The position numbers and the translations under genes are program-made. 29,349 nucleotides of DNA, taken from positions 42,298 through 71,646 of the forward strand of contig JAAAIG010000073.1 in the NCBI GenBank assembly GCA_015852425.1, written 5' to 3'. A model generated the notes under the pieces. That model was not told where the DNA came from, searched no databases, and saw only the letters and a program-made list of their open reading frames with translations. Of this stretch, positions 20,304 to 29,349 are shown one piece after another. The DNA is from Gryganskiella cystojenkinii (taxonomy: Eukaryota > Mortierellomycota > Mortierellomycetes > Mortierellales > Mortierellaceae). Position 1 is the first letter of the stretch, and every line of letters starts with the position of its first letter.

Positions 20304-21620
20304 TTCATCCAAGAGCCGGTGTAGAGGGGGACAACGAAGGCAGAAGGGGCCGCCGAGGAACAAAAGAGAATGTGAGCTGGTGTCGTGATGCGACTGATGC
20401 GTCAATAATGTAACGGTTCCCTTCACGGCAAGGGTTGTTCATGGACAAATGGACAAGGGGATTTGTCGTGTGTTTGTTGGCACAACCGACAAAAAGGGGT
20501 CCAAAGAGTATTTTTTTGCAGGGCAGGGAAGCGGGTGCCCAACCACACATCAAAAATAGATTAAGTCACGTGCCGGACATACCAGCAGGGCAGCAGACAC
20601 GGCAAAGGACACAGTGACACAGTGCGGTTGAACCCTTTTTTTTTTTTGAGAAAAGGGGGATCGAACCGCGACATGCCTTGCTCTCCATATCGATGAAGGT
20701 TCTCTTTCAGTCTTGGTCTGGTTCCTGGTGGGGTTGGTGTGGATGGTGGAGATGCAAAATAGAGGATCGCAGAGGTCGCTGGATAGAGTTGAAACGTATT
20801 CTACGGATCTAATGCAATTTTAGTTAGGGAGGGTTTGGTTTGAAAAAAAATAATTAATATTTTGGAGTGACCCGGACAGGAAAACAAAAGAAAAGGTAGA
20901 AGTTGGATCTTGATCCGCCCTGGCTGACTTTGCACGGTTGGCAGGACTGTTGGCGTTATTGGAACAGTTGCGGCACTGTTGACGGTACCGATGATGGTTT
21001 TCTTGATGTTCTGTTGGCCAAGGAGGGAAAAAAAGAGAGAGGATGAATGGCAGCTGAATGAGAAAGGGTTGTCGCAACAATCGTTTTCGGACCAAACAAA
21101 GAGACCTTGATCGATTTGAGTTTCATTTTTGGCTCTTTTTCTTGACCTTGTTCTCGTACAGCGTTCTCTTCTTTCTTTCCTTCTTTCTCTGTCCTCTCTC
21201 TACCCCACACACTCTCACACACACATATTCTCCCTCTCTCCTCCCCTCCCTCTCTTCATCACTCTCATCCCATTCGTGCACTGCTCATCTAATCTGTTTA
21301 TCCTCACACCTTTTCATCTTTCTTTTCTCGCTCTTTTGTAACGACCTCCTCTTCTTCATTACTCCGCCACACGTTCATTTGCTCGCACCGTGTTGGTTAC
21401 TTTTTTTTTATTGTTTTCTGTCTCTCTTTCTCTTTGTCTCTCTCTCTCTCTCCATCTCTTTCTTTCCTCGTCGGTCTCACCTCTTAACACCACGTCTGGA
21501 CACACTGCAAACACTCACTCACTCGCTCACTCTCGTACAGAGAGAGACACCTCCACTCCACTCAAGCGCTCGTCCCGAATCCCCTTTCCTGCTCACGCAA
21601 CTACTTTTTAATATCAAAAA
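20304..21620. other. divergent promoter region between the helicase and NIPA genes
   Basis: It holds a CACGTG E-box at 20567-20572 (AGTCACGTGC, as in the LYS4 promoter), a poly-T run at about 20635-20647, and a long C/T-rich tract from about 21170 to 21600 leading to the NIPA start. The open frames within it are low-complexity Ser/Leu/Phe products of the CT tract and are not credible proteins. Confidence 0.55.
21419..21463 (+). repeat. (CT)n-rich microsatellite in the NIPA leader or promoter
   Basis: An interrupted CTCTCT run is embedded in a wider pyrimidine tract upstream of the ATG at 21621. It probably marks the transcription start zone and 5' UTR. Confidence 0.6.
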
Positions 21621-24600
21621 ATGTCCAGTCCAGGCGACGCTTCCGCCGTCTCATTGGATGCTCAGCACGACAAGTACGTGGGGCTCATGCTGGCCGTGTC
21701 CTCCTCGCTCATGATCGGTATCTCCTTCGTCATCACCAAGAAGGGTCTCATCGACTCTACCTCTCGCCACGGCGGACATGGCTCGGCATCGGATCAGTAC
21801 CTCTTCCTCAAGAACCCCATCTGGCTCTTGGGCATGCTCACCAGTAAATTGTCCAATACATACAGCACCTCACATGCCTTGTTACTGTCCTGCACCCCTC
21901 TTTTTTTCTTCTTCTTCCTCTTCTTCAGACTCGAGTGTCCTGTCTGTCAGTTGATGAAGGAGCATGTGATTTAACCCACAGTTCGACCTGTTCTTTTTAA
22001 TCAATTCAATTAATAGTGGCTGCTGGTGAAATCGCCAACTTTGCAGCATATTCGTTCGCACCGGCTATTTTGGTCACTCCACTAGGCGCCCTCAGTGTCA
22101 TTATTGGGTAACGTCTCTTTCTCTGTGTCTCCCTTTTTGTCTTTCTTCTCACACACAGAACAGACACGGTCTCGTTTCTATTTTTACGCCACCTTTACTT
22201 TTTTTTTTCTTTTTTGAGTGCGTGTCTGTTTTTTTTCCGTTTGCAGTTGCATATCCCCAAGGGACAGACAGGCTGGAAGAAAACAGGAACCAGGATGCAC
22301 CTCAACCGGAACATACTTCGCCTCAAAACACTCTTTTTCTTTCCATCGACTTGTGTGTTCCTTCCTTTTGTAGCGGATCCTTATTCACATTTCGTGCCTT
22401 AAGCACTTGGCCCAAAAAAGAATGTTTGCTCGTTCTTTCACAAGCCAGGCAAAAGCTACCAAGGAGTAAAATACAAGAGATTTTTTTAACGCGAGGGAAC
22501 AAAAAGGAAGCAGGAATGTTCGACAACACCGACGTGTGTGGCATGCTGTGGTAGCCTTTTTACACACATCGAAGACATCATTCGAGATTTCTATATCTCG
22601 ACCAAATGATCAGCTAGGAACCCGTTCATTTGTTTCCTTCACTTCACAAGGCGATCTTTCAACATCGTCTCGCCCCATTGTTCATGGGTACATATCAATT
22701 GATATATTGCTAACTCTTCTGCCTTTGTATTTTCGTGTCCCTTGAAAATAGAGCTGTTTTGGCTTCGTTCTTCCTGCATGAAAAACTCGGGATCGTAGGC
22801 AAGGTCGGATGTGCTCTCTGCCTAATTGGATCCGTCATTATTGTATTGCACGCGCCAGAAGACAAGGAGATTCAATCTGTGGATCAGATTCTTGACCTTG
22901 CCCTTCAGCCAGGTAACATAACATTTTTTGTGCTCTTTTCCCTACTGCTCTTTCTTTCTTTTTCTTTTTTGTTTTCTGTTTTTGTGCCAAATTTTCACCT
23001 GGGGGAGAGAAAGAGAGGAGGCAAGGGAGCAAAAAAAAAAAAAAAAAAGCAGGACCCTGAGGGTGGTGGGAAGGGGTAGGAGGAGCAAAGGGATTTGTAT
23101 TTTGTTGTTTTCTCATGCGGGAATAGGAGCAACTTATCGACACAGGATCATGGTCGAAAACGGTCACTTCAAAAACTGTTGGAAACGAATAGCAGGAAAG
23201 CATCGATACATCTGGGACAGTAGCAAGAGAAGGCGCAAGTTTTTTTTTTGTTGCTCTGATTTAGGATGATCAAGCTTGAATCGAGAGCAACAACGATGGA
23301 TACGCTCCACAGAATCAACTCTAAGTGACCAGCCCGACCAACCGACCTAGACACACCGACGGAGCAATATTTCTGAGCAATTCGACAGCATCACAAAGAA
23401 AGAGGAAAAAAGGTTTCTTTCACAAGGGGAATAGCGAGAATTCGCCTGAGACTGATTGATTTTCATTTAGCTCCAGACAACACACAACACAACAAATGGG
23501 CACACAGGAATAAGGCAGGCAGTCTCTCTATTTTTGTCCTTGTTGACTCTCCTTTGTGCAACAAATGGATATTGGGCGACCTGGTCTAGTTTTTGTGTTC
23601 TCCATTGATATTTTTGGCCGCTCTAAAACGCGAGTGCAAGGAAAATCAAGATACCGAGGAAGAGCAGGCGATCAGGAACCAACACACATTACATACGCCG
23701 TCGATCCTCCATACAAACAAGACACTCTCCTCATTGATCAAGATTTCGCCACGTACTTTTGGTTGATAATTATCACGCCACAGAAGCAACAGCCCAGCAA
23801 GGTGCATTTCGCCAAACCAGCAAATGAAAATCAGAGCAAAGAGACCAGGACTGACCGAAACTGGACACAAGGAGATTAGTGGACCCTTATTTCGGAAATT
23901 CTGGCGCATGCGGAAACTCTAGACATCATTTTTCTTTTTCTGGGCTGTTGTTGTGCCGAACGAACTGCAGGAGCGGAGTAGAGGATGTGGCGTAATGGGG
24001 GTGTTTCTTTTTATTCATTAACATTTCTGGGCTGTGGTTCTGGATAGGATTACAGAGAGAAGAGGCTTTTCATTGTGTATCCATTGGCGGTGGTGGTGTC
24101 TTTTTTTTTTTATTCTCCTCCTCCGAGCCAGTCAAACAAGCACAAGAAAGCAACTCAACTACCGTGATCAAGAAAACTAACCCCTACACCCCTCTCTATT
24201 TTTATTTCCAATTTTCTATTTGGTTCTCATGACTTCTAGCTTTCATGATATACAGTTTATTCGTGTTGGGCTTCTCGACTTTTATGATTTACAGAGTGGT
24301 CCCTAAATGGGGTAACAAGACCCCTGTCGTCAACATCTCGATCTGCTCTCTGGTCGGGTCGATCACCGTTATGGCCTCGAAGGGTTTCGGTATTGCGTTG
24401 AAGCTGACTTTTGCGGGCACGAATCAGCTGACGCACCCCTCGACCTATTTCTTTGCCATCATGGTCGCAGTTTGTATTGTCACGCAGATGAACTACTTCA
24501 ATAAGGCTCTGGACATGTTCTCGACCAACGTGTAAGTCTTTGGACGTTTTCATTGGATTTGCAATTGAAAGGTTGAACACAAAATAAGCTGGGTCTTTTA

Positions 24601-25110
24601 CTTATCTGTTGTCTTTTTTCTTATTCTAGCGTCATGCCTATTTACTATGTCATGTTCACGACAGCAACGATCACGGCCTCGGTCATTCTCTTCCAAGGGT
24701 TCAACACGACCTCGACAGTGAACGTGGTCTCACTCTTTTGTGGATTCGGCACCATCTTCTCCGGCGTCTTGCTCCTCAACAATGCTCAGCACCCCGTGGT
24801 CGAGTCTTCCGGCCATGCCAAGAATGGAAGCGTGATCACAACAGGCCGCAGTACCGCGAATGGAGATCATGCGCATGGGTATGCGGATCGTCGGACGTCC
24901 AGAGAATCCACGCTCTTGAACGCGTTTGATGAGGAGAGTCTGGGACTCACGCAATTGAGGGAAGAGGATGATGACGATACTGAGGAAGAGGAGGTGCGTC
25001 ATCATAACCAGGGCAATAATGCTTTCGGTTCTTTTGCCGAGGATGATCTCTTGGCCGAAGAAGAAGAAGGACGGAGGCGGAGGATGATGATGAACGGTGG
25101 ACGCCACTAA
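21621..25110 (+). CDS. NIPA-family magnesium transporter
   Basis: Five exons (21621-21843, 22017-22107, 22752-22912, 24240-24531, 24630-25110) join in frame to 415 residues. NIPA proteins are multi-pass carriers of Mg2+ (and some other divalent cations) in plasma or endosomal membranes. Family blocks are [25 protein letters not shown] (TM1), [41 protein letters not shown] and [19 protein letters not shown], then [23 protein letters not shown] with [12 protein letters not shown], for about nine membrane segments. The C-terminal tail (about 90 residues) is hydrophilic, with an acidic DDDDTEEEE run and a basic, Met-rich end, probably cytosolic. Introns 2 and 3 (644 and 1327 bp) are far longer than the 64-308 bp seen elsewhere here, yet protein continuity across them is good. 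The start is the first ATG after the pyrimidine leader. The substrate is inferred from the family only. Confidence 0.9.
22582..22601. repeat. inverted repeat in NIPA intron 2
   Basis: TCGAGAT (22582-22588), 6-nt spacer, ATCTCGA (22595-22601); the arms are perfect reverse complements. It could form a small hairpin in the unusually long intron. Confidence 0.5.
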
Positions 25111-25581
25111 AAAAATCAGCCTATTACTACGTTAGAACCGGCATGAAGAGGAGGGTAAAGTTGGGAGGAACGAACAAGCTCTTTTCACCTACCACCATTA
25201 CCAAAAAAGAGCAATCTACCTTGGTTTTTTTAAACACAAAAACGACAACCTTTGATGAACAACCATAAAAAAACCAAAACAAAAAAAAGAAAAAAAAAAA
25301 AAAAAAAAAAAGGGACAATCCCAAAGAGTTACGAACAAAAAACGGATCAGAAACATCATGACACCCTTGTAAATAACCTCCCATTACTATTATTAAAAGA
25401 AGTACTTTTTGTTTTTTTCGTTCTTCTCGGCAGTTCATGAAAAAACCGAAAACGAACTGCGCGTAGAAGGTGGTTCTAGCTTTTTCTATTTATGGTTTTC
25501 GTAAGATCATATTAATAGCGAGTACAATGCCAGGGGAGAAGGGATGTGAAGGTACTGGGCGCTGGGCAGAGGTTGTTTTTT
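25111..25581. other. convergent 3' region between the NIPA and NADH dehydrogenase genes
   Basis: No gene seen. The region is A-rich and contains a 22-nt A homopolymer at 25290-25311, which may be assembly- or polymerase-sensitive. Confidence 0.55.
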
Positions 25582-27773
25582 TTAACCCTCGCGGTCAGCG
25601 TTCGTGAGTCGCTTACGACGATCGTATTCCTGGAAGGACGAGACGTCGCGGCCAAAGACCCAGGTCATGAACCAGTACATGGGGATGATCATCTTGTTTC
25701 GAAGCGAGACCGACATGGTCAGATAACTCGATCGCCAAAAGATCCAGGCCAATTTCCCGGACTCCTTGGCGTTTTCATTGATCTTGGTCATGTCCACGAC
25801 CGCCTCCCAGTTACCGATATAGGCCATGGAGCCCAAGTTCTTGAACGAAAACGGAGCCGCAATGTCGGTAAAGGAACGTTCCGGGTACTTTGCCAGCTGG
25901 TTCAACGCCTTGCGGAGGTAGATTGCCTGTTGGTTCGCTACCTGAGCTGTCTGGGGAAGTTCGTGGTCTATACGCGGGTAAAAAAGAATCAATGAAATAG
26001 ACTGTCAGTTTCCGTTTGGCAGACGAAAAAGTGATCACGTACTAGCAATCGTCACCCTTCTTCTTGTTTGGCGTTCATACCTTTGATCGTGGCGCAATCA
26101 CCAAGCGCATAAACGTTCGGGATCACTTTTCCCTCGGGGTCCAAGACTCTCAGGTATTCGTCCGTCATGATCCTCTTTGACTTTGACTTCAAGACCTTGC
26201 CCTCCAACGAGGCTGTCAAGGGATTCTCGGTCAACCCTGTGGACCAGACCAGGCAACCAAAGGGAATCTCTTTTCCATCCTTAAGGACCAATTTACCATC
26301 CTCGACCTTGTCGACCACGGTGCCTGTGCGAACCTCGATGCCGGACCTTCGAAACTTGTTCATACAATACTCTGACAGGGACTTGTCAAAGTTGGCGAGA
26401 ATCGTAGGAGCAACATCATAGACGGCGAGCGTGACATGGTTCATCAACCCAGGAAACAATCTTGAGCAATCCTCTCGAATGAAATCGTGCAGCTCTGACG
26501 AGAACTCCACGCCTGTGGGACCACCGCCGACCACAGCAAAATGCAACAGCCCATTCTTTTCCTCATCAGATCTTGACATCTCGGCACGTTCAAAACATTC
26601 CAGAACTCGGGATCGGATCTTGCGAGCGTCCGAGACCTCCTTCAAGAAGAACGCATGTTCCTTCACACCGGGGATGTTGAACGTGTTGGAATAGGAACCA
26701 ACGGCGATGATCAAATGATCATAGTTCAGCGATTGCTGGTTCAACTCTGCGGTCGAGAGTCGACGTGCGGATTTCGAGACGTGGATCGCTGGGGACGGAC
26801 ACAAGTTGAGAGTGCAATCGACCGTGGATTTATCAAAGTCAACCGTGTCACACCATGCTTGGTGGTATTCCACGTTCCGGGTGTAGCCTCGGACAGGTTC
26901 AGTAATACATCGGAATTCGAGTGTGCCGACTGAGGTGGAGGCCAACAAGGGCGTGAACAAGAAGTGGTTTCTAGTTGCAGAAAAGAGAAAAGCAGGATTA
27001 GTCAGTCCGGAGGAGTTTTTTCTTATTTTTCATTCGAATCCTGAATGTCTTGTTCATTTAGAAAGGGTAGTTAATTCGGAAAACGGCTCCGCCAAAAATG
27101 GATTTTGAGCGTTCAGGGAAAATAGAGCGCAGCCTAGGGGTCCCCCGATCCGGTTTGTCGTTAGCCTGATAATAAATATATTTTTAAGAAAAAACTCTTC
27201 TTACCGTGGGGAGACTGCGACGACCTGGTAAGCATCCTTGTTCATGTCCCTGAGCAATTTGAAACCGCCCCATCCCGAACCCAGGATCATGACTCGGCCT
27301 ATGCGTTTTGCAAAAAAAAAATAAAATAAAATAAAAAAATCCATCAATTAATCTTCGTGTCATTATGAGATCAGTCTAAAGTGGTTGCACCACCTTGTTC
27401 CCTCCTTTTTTTTTCTCCATGCATTCCATTTCTTGATTGTTATCGAATTACCTTGGGACTTTCCCACGGATCGGATCCCTCTTTTTTGTTGTTGTTGCTG
27501 TTGCCTAAGGAGGACTGATGCTGGCGCAGATGCTGTTGTGTACGAGGTTGACCGGAATGGAAGTACGGTTGCTGATCCATGGTGTGGCTTTTGCTTCCTG
27601 CTAGACAGGGTTGTCAATGTCCTTGCTGAAGGTGAGGGACTCTTGAGAGACGACTTTAGGTTAGCTGTGAGTAAAGGTGCGCCGACGGCCGTTGACCTTG
27701 TGAACGATTTCAGAGTTGCAGCACGGACAGAGGCGCCAGAGAGACTGGACTGGCATGATGACCAGAGTGGCAT
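25582..27773 (-). CDS. type II (alternative, rotenone-insensitive) NADH:ubiquinone oxidoreductase
   Basis: A single-subunit FAD enzyme of the inner mitochondrial membrane that passes electrons from NADH to ubiquinone without proton pumping (NDI1/NDE1 type). Exons 27773-27452, 27298-27205, 26970-26081 and 25967-25582 join in frame to 563 residues, matching yeast Nde1 (560). The N-terminus is long, Ser/Arg-rich and acid-free, with a short polyglutamine run, consistent with mitochondrial import. FAD Rossmann motif GSGWGG is at 114-119. NAD-binding GGGPTG is at 287-292. ALGDCAT sits at about 427-433. The C-terminus RSSYLTMSVSLRNKMIIPMYW is the family membrane-anchoring region. No EF-hand is visible. 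Matrix- versus intermembrane-facing (Ndi or Nde) cannot be decided. The start may lie upstream: a 16-nt coding exon at 27922-27907 (MSSIC) spliced to 27793 would extend the same frame. Confidence 0.93.
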
Positions 27774-27922
27774 CCATGTAGCCTGTGAAGAGTCTATTTC
27801 AATATGGCAAAAAAAAGAAGCAAACTGTTAAAATGAAAATTGTTCTATAGGGGATGGTTCAGGTGCGAGAGAGAGAGGATCTGGGATAGAGAATATGGAA
27901 GCTTACGGCAGATCGAAGACAT

Positions 27923-29060
27923 AGGCGAGATGGAGGGGGTGGTGTAGCAAGATAGACAAAGAGAATAAAGGTGAGGTATGGAGAGAGACAGAGACAAGAG
28001 TGATGTATAAAGGTTACTGAAGAAAGCGAAAACAGGGTGCTTTTATATCATTCCCGGGTCATTTTCGGATCGTCCGAAAATTGAGGCTAAGTACAACTAT
28101 TATTCGAGATTGAACAAGTCCGTTCCGGAGGGGCGATTGCGTGTTGTTGTTTCCCTATCATATCCTTAATTTGACCAGAGACCACCGAGTCGTCAAAATA
28201 AAAGAAATGAACTCAAGGTAATCTTTAGAACAAAACGAAAAAAAAAAAGTGTTTGCTTTGCCACTGTAGTGAAGATCGACCTCTTTCTGACCAGCTGTCC
28301 TCCTCCCTTTCCGAAATCGGGATCGACAATCTTCATGTACGGTTCCTTTGGTTTGTCTTGCTCAACAAAAATGAGAAGCCTTCGGAATTAAAAAATTATT
28401 CAAACTTTTTGTCATTCCTTGATCTGCCGAGAGGTCCGAAAGCCCAGCATCGGAACAGCCCTCAACGGGTATTTTGCAGAAAAAATATCGCTGTTCAACT
28501 TCAGATGGGAAGAAATGAGAACAAACCAGTTTTACATCTAGTCTTTTCGCGCAGTCTGTTAAATCATCAGGTACCCTTCCATGCCTCCCTCTTCCCCCTC
28601 TTGTAATTTCCCTCATCATTTAGAAGAATTTCTTCCAAGCCGAAGTTGGATGAAAAACAAAAAAAAAAAAAAATCATTGAGTGTCTGTTGCTTATTGCAG
28701 ATAGACTTTCGGTCCATCTTTTTTTTTGCCCTTGTTCATCCCTCCACCCTTATTTCTCCTTCTCCGTCATCCGCTATCTATTTGCTTTGGTCCTCTAGAA
28801 AAAAATAATATTTTCGTAGCCCAACAAAAACAGAGACAAACAGCGGCGAACCATCATGAGTTGATCAGCCATGACATGTAAGCCATCTCTCCGTCCAGCT
28901 TTCATTTTCTCATTTCCCGCGTAATGCTCATAACACAACGATACGAAGCAACATGACACGCGAGCACAAAGGAATCTTTAATCAAGATTTTATTATTTTC
29001 GCTATCTCTCAAAGTTCGCATTCGCAAGCAAGTCGCCATGTTTAAGCCAACAACTTTTTG
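27923..29060. other. intergenic region upstream of the NADH dehydrogenase gene
   Basis: It contains the minus-strand promoter and leader of the NADH dehydrogenase gene and the 3' flank of the gene at the right edge. TTTATT at 28989-28994 reads AATAAA on the minus strand and would suit that gene's polyadenylation. Short open frames around 28250-28600 show no recognisable protein. Confidence 0.5.
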
Positions 29061-29324
29061 CTACGAAACACGAGGCTCTTGGAGCACGAGATAGATAGAA
29101 TAAACAATCCTTTGGAAAAGAGTCCCTATCTCGATTGAAGTCTGGACCATGAAAGATCCATATTCGACTCGAGAGAGAGGAGTTTCTTTGACAAGGATTC
29201 TGAAAGGCGGTGATATGGATGGTGACGAAGGGATGTGCGGTAGATCGAGAACTTGGGTCTGTGTCTTGTTGTTGATGTTGTCGGTGTTGTTGTTGTTGGT
29301 TTTGTTGATTGGAGTCGATGTCAT
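29061..29324 (-). CDS. terminal exon or small gene, unrecognised, at the right edge
   Basis: An open minus-strand frame begins with an Asn/Thr-rich, low-complexity segment (MTSTPINKTNNNN) and ends in a better-composed part (about residues 40-87, PPFRILVKETPLSRVEYGSF onward). Codons in this frame mostly end in C or G, as in the real genes here, supporting coding. A TCTAATC branch-like motif and CCTAG acceptor directly precede the ATG, so this may be the last exon of a gene continuing off the window, not a complete gene. A CAA-rich alternative frame would give polyglutamine. An AATAAA lies about 65 bp past the stop. No family recognised. Confidence 0.4.
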   Translation of the reverse strand: MTSTPINKTNNNNTDNINNKTQTQVLDLPHIPSSPSISPPFRILVKETPLSRVEYGSFMVQTSIEIGTLFQRIVYSIYLVLQEPRVS

Positions 29325-29349
29325 CTAGGTTGATTAGACCGAGATTTTT

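Noticed and set aside
19680..20324. 214-codon plus-strand open frame opposite the helicase first exon
   Set aside because: Cys/Phe/Leu-rich product of reading the Lys-rich linker backwards; the minus strand carries the presequence and helicase motifs.
20650..20690. GGTTCGATCC-like tRNA B-box on the minus strand
   Set aside because: The surrounding bases do not form a T-arm stem or an acceptor stem, and no A-box lies at a suitable distance.
21058..21714. 218-codon plus-strand open frame before the NIPA gene
   Set aside because: Ser/Leu/Phe low-complexity translation of the CT-rich promoter tract, in a frame different from NIPA.

Overview
The window is nuclear DNA from a filamentous fungus. 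The genes carry many short introns (mostly 64-310 bp, GT..AG, often with CTAAC/TTAAC-like branch sites), promoters are pyrimidine-rich, and A/T homopolymers are common between genes. Homoaconitase of the alpha-aminoadipate lysine route is a fungal signature. A GT49-type (LARGE-like) glycosyltransferase and the intron style make an early-diverging lineage, most likely Mortierellomycota (Mortierella/Linnemannia/Podila), my best guess. That assignment is inferred from gene content, not tested.

Layout, left to right. 1-4090 is gene-poor: a possible exon fragment of a minus-strand gene runs off the left edge, several short perfect dyads occur, and there is one speculative small secreted-protein gene near 3434-3890. 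4091-5697 (-) is a four-exon GT49 glycosyltransferase. 6910-8825 (-) is an unrecognised, disordered, probably nuclear protein. 8826-10365 is a divergent promoter region. 10366-12700 (+) is homoaconitase (LYS4). 13282-13632 (+) is an intronless dithiol glutaredoxin. 14407-16066 (+) is GAPDH, interrupted by a 10-N assembly gap next to the active-site cysteine. 16979-20303 (-) is a seven-exon Irc3-like mitochondrial SF2 helicase. 21621-25110 (+) is a NIPA-family Mg2+ transporter with two unusually long introns (644 and 1327 bp). 25582-27773 (-) is a type II (rotenone-insensitive) NADH dehydrogenase. 29061-29324 (-) is probably the last exon of another gene leaving on the right.

The genes form a housekeeping and metabolic neighbourhood, not an operon or obvious cluster. 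Several products are mitochondrial by family and N-terminus (homoaconitase, Irc3-like helicase, NADH dehydrogenase). GAPDH and glutaredoxin add cytosolic glycolysis and redox functions, and the GT49 enzyme and NIPA transporter are membrane proteins. I found no mobile element, CRISPR array, tRNA or rRNA. No wholly new system stands out. The most interesting points are a probable GC-AG intron with a competing GT donor 30 nt downstream in helicase motif V, the long NIPA introns with an exon-like segment, the candidate small secreted protein, a GT49 DVD motif split by an intron, and a perfect 21-bp tandem duplication in front of the glutaredoxin start. Exon models were built by hand from reading frame, splice consensus and family motifs. 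Frame is consistent across every junction, but no transcript evidence was available.
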